In this document: positions 32,385 to 40,797 of the stretch, piece by piece
Layout: each line of letters starts with the position of its first letter
Numbering within the stretch: the stretch's first letter is position 1
NCBI GenBank assembly: GCA_016182905.1
Contig: JACPFR010000059.1
Coordinates: forward strand, 1-58,699
Source of the DNA: Elusimicrobiota bacterium
GTDB lineage: Bacteria; Elusimicrobiota; Elusimicrobia; UBA1565; UBA9628
Direction: 5' to 3'
Length of the DNA: 58,699 nucleotides
Position numbers and translations under genes: made by a program
Notes under the pieces: model-generated
What the model saw: only the letters and a program-made list of their open reading frames with translations
What the model was told of the DNA's origin: nothing
Databases searched by the model: none

Positions 32385-32911
32385 AGAAGAGTGTCTCGGT
32401 CTTATTGCTGCTCGGGGCGTTCGCCTCGGGCTCGGCGTTCGCGTACGAGGAACGGATCAAGGAGTACCCGATCGGGACGGCCAAGGAGATCAACCGCATG
32501 CGGGTCGCCGCCGTCTACCTGCTGCCGATCGACATGGAGCCCAGGGGGATGGATCTGCCTCAGTCGCAGGCGGACGTCCATCTCGAGGCGGACATCCACG
32601 CATCGAGGGGGAACCTGAACGGCTTCGGCGCCGGCGAGTGGATCCCTTTCCTCAAGGTCTCGTACACGCTGGTGAACGTCGATACCGGAGAGACGAAGTC
32701 CGGCACGTTCATGCCGATGGTCGCCAAGGACGGGCCGCACTACGGCAGCAACGTGAAGATGATGGGCGCCGGGAACTACACGCTCACCTTCGTGATCGAT
32801 CCCCCGTCCAAGCAGGGATTCGGGCGGCATACCGACGTCGCCACGGGCGTCGGAAAATGGTTCCAGCAGTTCGCGGTGAACTATTCCTTCAAGTGGGTCC
32901 CGATCAAATAG
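32381..32911 (+). CDS. P19/FetP-type periplasmic iron-uptake protein
   Basis: A 176-residue periplasmic protein of the P19/Tp34 family, which binds copper and iron and supports ferrous uptake in Campylobacter (P19) and uropathogenic E. coli (FetP). The signal peptide ends at GSAFAYEE. The candidate metal ligands are visible: His and Glu in ADVHLEADIH, Met and His in FMPMVAKDGPHYGSN, and His in GFGRHTDV. The C-terminal aromatic strand (AVNYSFKWV) is also typical. The ATG at 32381 overlaps the preceding stop (ATGA). Confidence 0.92.
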   Translation: MKKSVSVLLLLGAFASGSAFAYEERIKEYPIGTAKEINRMRVAAVYLLPIDMEPRGMDLPQSQADVHLEADIHASRGNLNGFGAGEWIPFLKVSYTLVNVDTGETKSGTFMPMVAKDGPHYGSNVKMMGAGNYTLTFVIDPPSKQGFGRHTDVATGVGKWFQQFAVNYSFKWVPIK

Positions 32912-32920
32912 GACGATGAG

Positions 32921-34333
32921 ATGATCTCATCGCTCGCGGACGTCGTCGGCGCGTTCACTCCTCTCGCGTTCATCGCCGGGTTGATCCTGGCTTCGCGGCC
33001 GCTGCGCGACGGGCGCAGGACCTCGCGCTCCGCGCTGGCCGCCGTCGGCGCCGGTTTGACGGCGGCCGTGCCGGTCTGCGCGTTGGCGGCCCGCGGCGGG
33101 AACCTCCTCGCGGCGCGCGTGCTCCTCGATGCGGCGGCCATCGTCGCGGCGTTCGCTCACGCGGCCGCGTTCCTTCTGCCGGAGAACCGCCGCATCCGCG
33201 CGGGAGCCGAGGTCTTCTTCCTGGCCGCGCTGGCGGCGGCGTCCATGGTCTCCTTCCTCAGTTTGATGGACGAACGCGGCATCTCCTCGTTCGCGGTCAT
33301 CAATACCGAGCTGCTGTTGAACGCGGGCGCCGTCTTCTTCGGAGCGTGCCTGATCGCCTGTTTGACTCCAGTGACGGCGAACGCCGCTCCGAAAAGCGGG
33401 AACCGGGTCATCGTCCGCTGCCTGCTCGCCGCGTCGGCGCTCGTCGTCGTCCCCCGGCTCGCGGACGTCCTGCTGGGCCTCATGCGCCTCAAGGCGATCG
33501 AGGTGACGGGGGGGCTCCTGTCCTTCGCGGCCAAGACGAACATGTTCGCCGCCGCCGTCCCGTACCTGCAGCTCGCCATGGCGGCCGGGTTGGCGGCGGC
33601 CTACGCGCGGCGGCGGAGCGTCTTCCCGGCGGGGGAGCTGTCGATGTCGAGCGCGCAAAGACGGCAGGCGCTCGCCGTCGAGCGGAGCGAGGCGCGATGG
33701 GTCCGCGGCTCGGCGGCGCTCGTGTGCGCGGCGCTGGCGGCGCTGCTCGCGCACGACCTTTACGCCGGCAGGCCCGAGAAGATCACCCGCCCCGTGAGGC
33801 TCGAGGCGGACGCACGGGGCTTCATCCGGGTCAAGACCGCCTCCGTCGCCGACGGCGACCTCCATCGCTTCTCCTACGTGACCGACGACGGCCATGTCGT
33901 CCGCTTTCTCCTCATCAAGCTGGAAGGCCTCGTGAAGAAGAGCCGCATCGGGGTGGTGTACGACGCGTGCGTGATGTGCGGGGACAAGGGCTATATCCAG
34001 CGCAAGCGGGAGGTGATCTGCCTCGCCTGCAACGTCCGGATCTTCAACCCGTCGATCGGCAAGGAGGGCGGGTGCAACCCCATCCCGCTGAAGCACGCGG
34101 TCGAGGGGGAGCACGTCGTGATCGCCGCGGAGGAGCTGACGCGGGGCGCCAAACACTTCTCGCAGGTCGTGTCGATAACGGTCAAGGACCCGGTGACGGG
34201 CAAGGAGCTGGACTCGCTGAAGGCGCCCGCCCGCCACGAATACCGGGGGGCGAATTATTTCTTCGAATCCGAGGCGTCGCAGGCCCGCTTCATGGCTTCG
34301 CCGGAGAAATACGCCCGGAAGCCGCTCCCCTAG
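32921..34333 (+). CDS. DUF2318 Fe-S-type membrane protein with C-terminal YHS domain
   Basis: A 470-residue inner-membrane protein. About eight hydrophobic helices cover residues 8-285. An extracytoplasmic DUF2318 domain follows with the Cys set YDACVMCGDKGYIQRK, then ICLACNVRIFNPS and GGCNPIPLKH. Members in fet/Cj1660 loci are thought to bind a metal or Fe-S centre. The last ~50 residues are a YHS domain (VKDPVTGKELDS, then YFFESEASQARFMASPEKYA), a small metal-binding fold normally found in copper or metal-transport proteins. The fusion of DUF2318 with YHS is uncommon to my knowledge. It lies between p19 and the ABC permeases, as in the known loci. Confidence 0.87.
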   Translation: MISSLADVVGAFTPLAFIAGLILASRPLRDGRRTSRSALAAVGAGLTAAVPVCALAARGGNLLAARVLLDAAAIVAAFAHAAAFLLPENRRIRAGAEVFFLAALAAASMVSFLSLMDERGISSFAVINTELLLNAGAVFFGACLIACLTPVTANAAPKSGNRVIVRCLLAASALVVVPRLADVLLGLMRLKAIEVTGGLLSFAAKTNMFAAAVPYLQLAMAAGLAAAYARRRSVFPAGELSMSSAQRRQALAVERSEARWVRGSAALVCAALAALLAHDLYAGRPEKITRPVRLEADARGFIRVKTASVADGDLHRFSYVTDDGHVVRFLLIKLEGLVKKSRIGVVYDACVMCGDKGYIQRKREVICLACNVRIFNPSIGKEGGCNPIPLKHAVEGEHVVIAAEELTRGAKHFSQVVSITVKDPVTGKELDSLKAPARHEYRGANYFFESEASQARFMASPEKYARKPLP

Positions 34334-34335
34334 AT

Positions 34336-35622
34336 ATGTTCCTCGCCATGGTCAGGCAGTCGTTCCTGAGGGGCCGCCGGCGGAAGGCCCTGGCCGTCGC
34401 GACGATCATACTCGCCGCGAGCCTCATCACCGCGCTCATGAACCTGTCCATCGGCGTCGGCGACAAGATGGCCAAGGAGATGAAGTCCTACGGCGCGAAC
34501 ATCACGGTCGCGCCGAACAGCGAGAGCATCTCGCTCGACATCGACGGCGTCGATTTCAATCCGTTGAAGGGCCAGGTGTTCCTCGAGGAGCGCGACCTGC
34601 CGAAGATCAAGGATATCTTCTGGCACAACAACATCATCGGGTTCGCTCCCTTCCTGAAGGTCGCAGCCGAGGTCGCCGGAGCGGACGGTCCGGTGCCCCT
34701 CCTCGGGACGCGGTTCGATGTGCCGCTGCTCCTCTCCGAGGACGAGGAATTCCGGGTCGGGGTGAGGGCCATCAACCCCTATTGGCAGGTCCGCGGCCGC
34801 TGGCCCGAGGACGAGGACCGCGCCGGCGTGCTCGCCGGCGCGGAGCTCGCGCGCCGGCTCCGCCTCGACGTCGGCTCCCGGATCGCCGTCAGGATGCCCG
34901 GGGCGGAAAGGCTCGTGACCGTGAACGGCATCCTCCATACGGGCGGGCCGGAGGAGTCCTTCCTCGTCGCGCCGCTGCCGCTGGTGCAGGAGCTCGCCTC
35001 GCTGCCCGGCAAAATCCAGAACGTCAGCGTGAGCGCCTTGACCGTGCCGGAGGACCGCCTGTCCCGCAGGACCCGCAACGGCTCCGACGCCCTGGACGCG
35101 CTGGAGTACGACCTCTGGTACTGCACCGCCTACGTGAGCTCGATCGCCCATCAGATCGAGGAGGCCATCCCGAACTCGACCGTGCGTCCGATCTGGCAGG
35201 TCGCGGCCAGCGAGGGGACGGTCATCAAGAAGCTGCAGCTCCTGATGCTCGTCGTGACGGTCGCGGTGTTCATCGCCAGCGGGCTCGGCATCTCGTCGCT
35301 GATGATCACGACCATCATGGAGCGGTCGCGCGAGATCGGGCTCATGAAGGCGCTCGGCGCCTCCGAGGCGGAGGTGCATCTCCTGTTCCTCGCCGAGTCC
35401 GTGGTCGTCGGCGGCGTCGGCGGCCTGCTGGGATGCGCGGGAGGGGCGGCCCTCTCGCAGGTCATCGGGCTGTCGATCTTCGGCTCGACCGTCGCCTTCA
35501 ACCCCGTCGCCGTCCCGGTCGGCGTCGCGGTCTCGGTGCTGATCGCGCTCGCCGGGTCGCTCATGCCGGCGAGGCTGATCTCCCGGCTCCATCCAGCGGA
35601 GGTGCTCCATGGGCGGAGATAA
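34336..35622 (+). CDS. FtsX/MacB-like ABC permease of the P19 locus (1)
   Basis: A 428-residue permease with one N-terminal helix (KALAVATIILAASLITALM), a ~220-residue extracytoplasmic MacB-like domain (KMAKEMKSYGANITVAPNSE onward) and three C-terminal helices. The intracellular FtsX motif is MERSREIGLMKALGA. It corresponds to Cj1661/FetB of the known P19 loci. An ATG at 34348 (MVRQSFLRG) is a plausible alternative start. It overlaps the second permease by 14 nt. Confidence 0.9.
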   Translation: MFLAMVRQSFLRGRRRKALAVATIILAASLITALMNLSIGVGDKMAKEMKSYGANITVAPNSESISLDIDGVDFNPLKGQVFLEERDLPKIKDIFWHNNIIGFAPFLKVAAEVAGADGPVPLLGTRFDVPLLLSEDEEFRVGVRAINPYWQVRGRWPEDEDRAGVLAGAELARRLRLDVGSRIAVRMPGAERLVTVNGILHTGGPEESFLVAPLPLVQELASLPGKIQNVSVSALTVPEDRLSRRTRNGSDALDALEYDLWYCTAYVSSIAHQIEEAIPNSTVRPIWQVAASEGTVIKKLQLLMLVVTVAVFIASGLGISSLMITTIMERSREIGLMKALGASEAEVHLLFLAESVVVGGVGGLLGCAGGAALSQVIGLSIFGSTVAFNPVAVPVGVAVSVLIALAGSLMPARLISRLHPAEVLHGRR

Positions 35623-36775
35623 GACCGGCGTCATGACGAACCGGCGGATGTTCGTCCGGATCCTCGCCGCGTCGCTCAAGGAGCGCCGCAGCCGCGTCTC
35701 GATCGCGTTCTTCTCGATCATGATCGGCGCCTCGGTCATCACCGCGCTTTCCTGCGTCCATTTCGACGTATCGGCGAAGATGAGCCGCGAATTGAGGGCG
35801 TACGGGGCGAACGTCTTCATCGGCCCGAAGGACCCCTCCGTCGCGCGCGTCCTGGACGCGCGCGTCGTCGCCGAGGCGCTCTCCCTGCTGCCGGCGAAGA
35901 ACATGGTCGGCGCGTCGCCCTACCTTTACGGCGTCGTCAGGCTGGACCTGGGAAGCGCCGTCCTCGCCGGGGTCGATTTCTCCGGCCTGCGGCGCCTGTC
36001 GCCTTACTGGCAGGTCGACGGCCGGTGGATCGTCGTCGATTTCGACGACCGCTCGTGCATGATCGGCAGAGCCCTCGCCAAGAGGATGGAATTGAAGGCC
36101 GGAGACAGCGTCACGGTGACGAAGAACGAGACCGGATTCCACCGCAAGCTGAGGATCAAGGGCGTCGTGGAGACGGGGCAGGCCGAGGACGAGCGGATCT
36201 TCGTGAACCTCGCCCTCGCCGGCCGGATCCTGGGCCAGCCCGGAAAGGTCAACCACGCCATGGCGAGCGTCGTGTCGGAAGGCGCCGACATCGGCGCGGC
36301 GGCGGCGGGGATCGGCGCCCGTTTCCCCGGCCTCGAGGCGAGGCCGATACGGAGGATATCGTACTCCGAAGGGAAGATCCTCGATAAGATCAAGGGGCTG
36401 ATGGTGCTGATCGCGCTCATCGTGCTCATGGTCACGACGCTCTGCGTCATGACGACCTTGATCGCGATCGTCGCGGAGCGCACGCGGGAGATCGGGCTCA
36501 TGAAGGCGATCGGCGCGGATGACCGCGGCGTCGCGGTCCAGTTCCTGTCCGAGGCGCTGGTGATCGCCCTCGCGGGGATCGCCGCGGGCCTGGCCGCGGG
36601 ATTCGGCCTCGCGCAGGTCCTAGGGCAGGCCGTCTTCGGCTCGCGGATAGCGTTCCGGGCGGAGGTGCTGCCCGTGACCATCGTCCTGTCGCTGTTCGCC
36701 GCCCTGATCGCCGTCGCCTTGCCGCTGAAGATGGCCGTCCGCGTCGTGCCCGCGCAGGTCCTCAAAGAGGAGTAG
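35609..36775 (+). CDS. FtsX/MacB-like ABC permease of the P19 locus (2)
   Basis: A 388-residue permease with the same layout as its neighbour: an N-terminal helix (VSIAFFSIMIGASVITALS), a shorter periplasmic domain (MSRELRAYGANVFIGP) and three C-terminal helices with ERTREIGLMKAIGAD. It corresponds to Cj1662/FetC. The two permeases would form a heterodimer that transmits ATP-driven motion to the periplasm, as in MacB or LolCDE, rather than acting as a classical importer. The start ATG at 35609 overlaps the preceding gene; an in-frame ATG at 35633 is the alternative. Confidence 0.9.
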   Translation: MGGDKTGVMTNRRMFVRILAASLKERRSRVSIAFFSIMIGASVITALSCVHFDVSAKMSRELRAYGANVFIGPKDPSVARVLDARVVAEALSLLPAKNMVGASPYLYGVVRLDLGSAVLAGVDFSGLRRLSPYWQVDGRWIVVDFDDRSCMIGRALAKRMELKAGDSVTVTKNETGFHRKLRIKGVVETGQAEDERIFVNLALAGRILGQPGKVNHAMASVVSEGADIGAAAAGIGARFPGLEARPIRRISYSEGKILDKIKGLMVLIALIVLMVTTLCVMTTLIAIVAERTREIGLMKAIGADDRGVAVQFLSEALVIALAGIAAGLAAGFGLAQVLGQAVFGSRIAFRAEVLPVTIVLSLFAALIAVALPLKMAVRVVPAQVLKEE

Positions 36776-36783
36776 GAGAGAAT

Positions 36784-37437
36784 ATGCCGCAGCTGATGCT
36801 CGAAACGAAGGATCTCACGAAGCGGTTCGGGAAGGTGACGCCTCTCGACCGGGTGAACATGCAGGTCGAAAGCGGGGAGTGGGCGTCCATCATGGGCCCG
36901 TCGGGCTCCGGGAAGACGACGATGCTCAACATCCTGTCCTGCCTCGATTCCTCGACGGAGGGACGCTACATCCTCGACGGGACCGACACCTCCCGCCTGA
37001 CCGAAAGGCAGCGCGTGGCCGTCCGGCGGGAGAAGATCGGCCTCATCTTCCAGCAGTTCCATCTGATCCCGTACCTGTCCGCGCTCGAGAACGTCATGCT
37101 GGCCCAGTATTACCACAGCACCATCGACAAGCGCGAGGCGAAGGAGGGGCTCGCGCGCGTCGGCCTGGGCCACCGGATCCATCACCTTCCTTCCCAGCTG
37201 TCGGGAGGCGAGCAGCAGCGGGTCTGCATCGCGCGGGCGCTGATCAACGAGCCCTCGATCGTCCTCGCCGACGAGCCCACGGGCAACCTGGACGAGGCGA
37301 ACGAAAGGATCGTGCTCGATCTGTTCAAGGACCTTCGCGCCCAGGGAAGGACGATCGTGCTCGTCACGCATAATCCCGAGATCGCGCGGTTCTCCGACAA
37401 GGTCGTCCGGCTCCATCACGGGAAGATCGAAGCGTAG
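36784..37437 (+). CDS. MacB/LolD-type ABC ATPase of the P19 locus
   Basis: A 217-residue ATPase with Walker [11 protein letters not shown] (about residues 39-48), signature LSGGEQQR, Walker [14 protein letters not shown] and the switch VLVTHNPE. The X-loop and length match MacB/LolD ATPases (Cj1663/FetD). It powers the two upstream permeases and is the last gene on this strand. The thioredoxin genes (fetE/F) that end the known loci are missing; two thioredoxin-fold genes lie 3.4-4.6 kb further on, on the opposite strand. Confidence 0.95.
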   Translation: MPQLMLETKDLTKRFGKVTPLDRVNMQVESGEWASIMGPSGSGKTTMLNILSCLDSSTEGRYILDGTDTSRLTERQRVAVRREKIGLIFQQFHLIPYLSALENVMLAQYYHSTIDKREAKEGLARVGLGHRIHHLPSQLSGGEQQRVCIARALINEPSIVLADEPTGNLDEANERIVLDLFKDLRAQGRTIVLVTHNPEIARFSDKVVRLHHGKIEA

Positions 37438-37533
37438 GGCGGGGGTCGTCGTTCGTTTATCTTGAGATAAAACTGACTCCCGTCCTACGGCCAAAACCCC
37501 GTGAACTTGGAGCTCTTCGTCTCTTGGCGCCGT

Positions 37534-38031
37534 CTAGTCGCGGCGGGCGCGGGCGCGTCCGGCCTTGTACAGGAACGCCGCCAGGACCGCGATGAGCGCG
37601 GCGAGGACGGCCTGCAAGGTCAGGAAGCAGGCGACCTTGAGGACGGCGAAGGCGGGGGAGACGAAGCGCACCAGCCAGCCCGAGGCTTCCCCGAGCAGCG
37701 CGGAGCCGAAGCCGAGGCCGATGATCCAGCGCTTCGTGCGGTCCTCCCACGGGGCGAAGATCGCCAGATGGGTGAGCAGCAGGATCATGATCCCCATCGT
37801 GGCGAGATGGGCGTGGCTGACCTCGAGCATCGAGGCGGCGCTGCGCGGCTGGGAGAACTCCGCGGCGTCGCCCAGGTAGTAGGCCTGCACGGAGGCCGGC
37901 GTCAGGTCCATGCGCTTGAGATACATCGCGGCGTTGGTGACCCAGAGGCCGGCCGCGAAGAGCAAGGTCCAGGCCAAGGTCATCCGCATCAGCGGATGGT
38001 TCTGGAAGCCGCCGTTCTGCATGTATTTCAC
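37534..38031 (-). CDS. Four-helix membrane protein with conserved histidines
   Basis: A 165-residue inner-membrane protein that I cannot name. Four hydrophobic helices span about residues 16-36, 72-92, 100-120 and 130-157. Helix 2 contains SHAHLATMGIMILLLTHL, whose histidines are placed as in b-haem proteins. It is the last gene of the apbE/porin/FMN-binding operon, so it is a good candidate for the membrane electron donor to the flavoprotein. A GTG at 38031 or the ATG at 38022 could be the start; neither has a clear ribosome site, and it lies 13 nt after the upstream gene. Confidence 0.72.
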   Translation of the reverse strand: MKYMQNGGFQNHPLMRMTLAWTLLFAAGLWVTNAAMYLKRMDLTPASVQAYYLGDAAEFSQPRSAASMLEVSHAHLATMGIMILLLTHLAIFAPWEDRTKRWIIGLGFGSALLGEASGWLVRFVSPAFAVLKVACFLTLQAVLAALIAVLAAFLYKAGRARARRD

Positions 38032-38044
38032 GGGCGAGAGTCTA

Positions 38045-38593
38045 TCACTTCGCGCGTTCGGCGTTAAGGACCTGATGGACGGCGAGCGCGCGCCTGACGG
38101 CGCGCGTCACGGCGTCCGCCGTCAGCGACGCCCCGGCGATGTTGCGCAGGCCGCGCCGCACGGCAAGGTCGTCGTCGAGCCGGCGTCCGGGGAGCTGGCC
38201 GAGCCAGCGCTTCGAGGCCAGGTAGTCGTCGGGCTCGGCGAAGGAAAGGATCTCGACGAAGCGCACCTCTCCGCCGGCGCCGACGACGACCATCACGGTC
38301 TCGTTCATCGTGCGCACGAGGTGGGACTCGAAGTAGGCGGTCGTGGAGCCGGCGACGTAGTAGGTCCAGACCTTCGACGGCAGCCGGGAGCGGGCCGCCG
38401 TCTCGACCGCCTTGGCCTGCGCGTCGGTCAGGAAGGCCGTGCGGCGCTCGGGCGCCGCGCCGGGGAAGGCGATCGCCAGCGCGTCCTTCTGGGACATCAG
38501 GACGCGCGCCCGGGCCGGGGCCGCCCCGAGAGTGAGGGCGGCCCCGGCGAGAAAGGCTGCGGCTAGAAGATGTACGCGAGACCCATGTTCCAC
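38045..38593 (-). CDS. Secreted FMN-binding domain protein (ApbE substrate candidate)
   Basis: A 182-residue exported protein. The GTG at 38593 gives a full signal peptide (HLLAAAFLAGAALTLGAAPARA) and overlaps the porin gene by 31 nt. The C-terminal half is an FMN-binding domain, with EVRFVEILSFAEPDDYL and the flavinylation loop NIAGASLTADAV. ApbE normally attaches FMN to the last residue of an SGA(T/S) motif; here the loop reads AGAS, so serine would be the acceptor. It follows apbE in the same operon, supporting covalent FMN loading in the periplasm. Confidence 0.85.
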   Translation of the reverse strand: MEHGSRVHLLAAAFLAGAALTLGAAPARARVLMSQKDALAIAFPGAAPERRTAFLTDAQAKAVETAARSRLPSKVWTYYVAGSTTAYFESHLVRTMNETVMVVVGAGGEVRFVEILSFAEPDDYLASKRWLGQLPGRRLDDDLAVRRGLRNIAGASLTADAVTRAVRRALAVHQVLNAERAK

Positions 38594-39864
38594 TGGTTGA
38601 CCCCGGTGCGCGCCTGGTTGCGCATCCACTGGAAGTCGGCCTTCACCGCCACCTGCGGGATCGGCTTGTAGGTGAGGCCGGCGGTGTACTCGACGCGGCT
38701 GCTCGCCGGGTTCTTCGCGAACGCCGACGGGGTGTCCGCCTGCGTGTCGTAGCGCTCGTAGCGGAAGAACGGGGCGAGGTACTGGCCCTTGTTGTTCTTG
38801 ACGAGCGAGAGCACGTCGTAGGCGCCCTCCACGTAGCCGCCGAACAGCTTGCTGCCGACGGAGGTCTTCGCCGCGTTCGTGTAGCCGTTGGCGATGTTGA
38901 CCAGGTCCGCGTTGCCGACGCGGCCCTCGGCGTACAGCGCGCGCAGCTCGGCGCCGCGGTACTCGGCCTTCAGATGGCCCTCCCACATCGACACCGGCAC
39001 CGAGTTGACGACGAGGCTCTGGTCGGCCTGGCCGACGTAGAACGAGCCGCCGACCATCACGCCCGCGACGGGCTTGTAGTCGACGCGCGTGACGGAGGCG
39101 AAGTCCTCCGCGTAGCTCTTCGCGCCCGACGAGCGCCCGCTGCGCAGGCCGGTCGAGGAGGTGAAGCCGGAGACGCCCGTGTTCGTCGTCGACTGCAGGC
39201 CGGTGACGAGGTAGGAGCGGTAGGTCACGGACCCGACGTCGCCGAATATTCCGGCGCCGTTCTCGCGCCAGGTGGACGGGATCACGTTCTGCTCGACGCT
39301 GGTGCGCTTGACGCCGTGGAACGTCGTCGGCTCGTGGATCTCGTTCTGCAGGCCCATGGGGACGAGGACCGTGCCGGCGCGGACGCCGATCTCGTCGCGG
39401 AAGCGGAAGTCGACGTAGGCCTGCTCGACCGACACCTCGCCGCGGGTGTTGCCCGTCGTGCCGTGCTCGAACTCGAGCTCGGAGTTGAAGGTGATCCAAT
39501 CGTTGAACTTGTAGCCGACGTACAGGATGGCCCGGAGGAAGTCGACGGTGTCGCGCGTGCCGGCCGCGGCGCCGTCCTGCTTCTGCTTGGAGACGTTCGT
39601 GTACACCATCTCGCCGTAGCCGCCGAGGGAGACCTTGTTTGGGCGGGCGCGGTAGACCTTGGACGCGGCGGGCGCGACGTCCGGGGACGCCGACTCGGCG
39701 ACGGGATCGGCGGCCTCCCCGAGCTTGATGCTCTCGATCTCCTTCGTCAGGAGGTCGACCTTGCGCTCGAGCTCGCCGAGCTTGGCGGCGTCCTGAGCGA
39801 AGGCTGGCACGGCGGACGACAGGGCGAGGACGACGGCGAGCGACGAGCGGATGAGGGGCTTCAT
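38563..39864 (-). CDS. Outer-membrane porin (phosphate-selective porin O/P-like)
   Basis: A 433-residue exported barrel protein with signal peptide ending AVPAFAQ. A short coiled coil (KLGELERKVDLLTKEIESIK) near the N-terminus is typical of trimeric porins. A barrel of alternating strands follows (VSLGGYGEMVYTNV, FNDWITFNSELEFEHG, GVRAGTVLVPMGLQNEIHEP), ending in MGLAYIF with the C-terminal Phe recognised by BamA. AAGGAGG lies 6 nt before its ATG, which overlaps the apbE stop as ATGA. Placement in a Fur-boxed operon suggests passage of iron or an electron carrier. Confidence 0.85.
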   Translation of the reverse strand: MKPLIRSSLAVVLALSSAVPAFAQDAAKLGELERKVDLLTKEIESIKLGEAADPVAESASPDVAPAASKVYRARPNKVSLGGYGEMVYTNVSKQKQDGAAAGTRDTVDFLRAILYVGYKFNDWITFNSELEFEHGTTGNTRGEVSVEQAYVDFRFRDEIGVRAGTVLVPMGLQNEIHEPTTFHGVKRTSVEQNVIPSTWRENGAGIFGDVGSVTYRSYLVTGLQSTTNTGVSGFTSSTGLRSGRSSGAKSYAEDFASVTRVDYKPVAGVMVGGSFYVGQADQSLVVNSVPVSMWEGHLKAEYRGAELRALYAEGRVGNADLVNIANGYTNAAKTSVGSKLFGGYVEGAYDVLSLVKNNKGQYLAPFFRYERYDTQADTPSAFAKNPASSRVEYTAGLTYKPIPQVAVKADFQWMRNQARTGVNQWNMGLAYIF

Positions 39865-40676
39865 GAACGACCTCCTTTAGTGATCACGACGGGTGTTCCG
39901 GTATCGAAAAAAGACAGTCCTCGGAAGGACGGGGGGGTCTTTCCGAGGACGAATAAAGCGGTGGACCAGGCGTCGGCCTCGGCCGCGCTGGGCAGGACGG
40001 CGGCGGCGGAGCCGGGGCGCCGTACGGCCTTGCCGTCGAAGGGGTCCTTGATGTGGCCGGGGCGCTCGCTGTCGCCGGACACCGACACGGACGCGTCCTT
40101 CACTATCAAGGACTCGGCCCGGCCGGGGAGGGCCACCGGCCATTCGCCGAGGGCGAGAACCTGGCCGCCGAAGTTGAACAGCGCGCGCGAAACGCCGGCT
40201 TCCTTCAGGACCGCCGCGGCTTTGTCGAGCGCCCGGCCCTTGCCGATGCCGCCGAAGTCGAGGCTCATGCCCGCGGGCAGCTCGACCGTGAGGGCCTTCG
40301 GGTCGAGGCGCACCTTGCTCCAGCCGTCTCGGGCGATCGTCGGGTCGAAGGCTCCGCCGGTCTCCCGGGCCAGCCGCAGGGCTTCCTCCGCCGCGGCGTA
40401 CAGGTCGGCGGAGACCCTCGCCGGACCCGTTCCGGCCGTGCGGTTGAGCGCCGAGGCCTCGCTTTCCTTTTTATAGAGGCTCAGGACGCGGTCCCAGCGC
40501 TCGATCTCGGCGAAGGCGGCGCCGACGGCGGCGTCGGACGCGCCGGGGGCGTCGATCTCGCACAAGGTCCCCATGACCCAGCGCACGCGCCGCGCGCGTC
40601 CGATATCCGCGCCGAACGCGTGCGCCGCGAGCGAGAGGAGGAGGGCGGAGGACAGCGCCTTTTTATTGAGAATCAT
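39861..40676 (-). CDS. apbE: FAD:protein FMN transferase
   Basis: A 271-residue exported enzyme that moves FMN from FAD to Thr/Ser of flavoproteins. Motifs are GTLCEID, the DPTI region, LDFGGIGKGRALDKAA, FNFGGQV, and the C-terminal PSAAEADAWSTALFVLG with the metal-site Asp. The N-terminal hydrophobic segment (LSSALLLSLAAHAFG) targets it to the periplasm. The ATG at 40676 lies inside a Fur-like box; TTG codons at 40685 and 40682 are alternative starts. It leads the operon with a porin, an FMN-binding protein and a 4-TM protein. Confidence 0.93.
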   Translation of the reverse strand: MILNKKALSSALLLSLAAHAFGADIGRARRVRWVMGTLCEIDAPGASDAAVGAAFAEIERWDRVLSLYKKESEASALNRTAGTGPARVSADLYAAAEEALRLARETGGAFDPTIARDGWSKVRLDPKALTVELPAGMSLDFGGIGKGRALDKAAAVLKEAGVSRALFNFGGQVLALGEWPVALPGRAESLIVKDASVSVSGDSERPGHIKDPFDGKAVRRPGSAAAVLPSAAEADAWSTALFVLGKTPPSFRGLSFFDTGTPVVITKGGRS

Positions 40677-40725
40677 TTTCAACAAGGATAATGTAGCACA
40701 GGTCCTTATTGAAACGCAACATCAA
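40666..40725 (-). promoter_or_regulatory. apbE operon promoter with two Fur-like boxes
   Basis: The boxes lie at 40709-40725 (over the -35) and 40666-40682 (over the start; TTGAGAATCATTTTCAA, close to the classical Fur box). The promoter is TTGCGT (40719-40714), an 18-bp spacer and TACATT (40695-40690), with a predicted start near 40683. The same order and a shared core (AGCACAGGTC then TTATTGAAA on the plus strand) occur at 29712-29740. Confidence 0.75.
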
Positions 40726-40740
40726 TAAGAAAAGAGGCCG

Positions 40741-40770
40741 AAAAAAAGGAGGCCCGCCGAAAGGCGGGCC
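40741..40770 (-). terminator. Rho-independent terminator after the DsbA-like gene
   Basis: On the minus strand GGCCCGCC, loop TTTC, GGCGGGCC and then CCTTTTTTT. A classic intrinsic terminator that insulates the DsbA/TlpA transcription unit from the apbE operon. Confidence 0.88.
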
Positions 40771-40797
40771 TCCCGTCTTCGCGCCGGGGGGAAAGCT

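Noticed and set aside
37456-37471. TTTATCTTGAGATAAA as a seventh Fur-like box
   Set aside because: It does not fit TTGA-N9-TCAA, lies between convergent gene ends and not at a promoter; it is more likely a small transcript-end hairpin.
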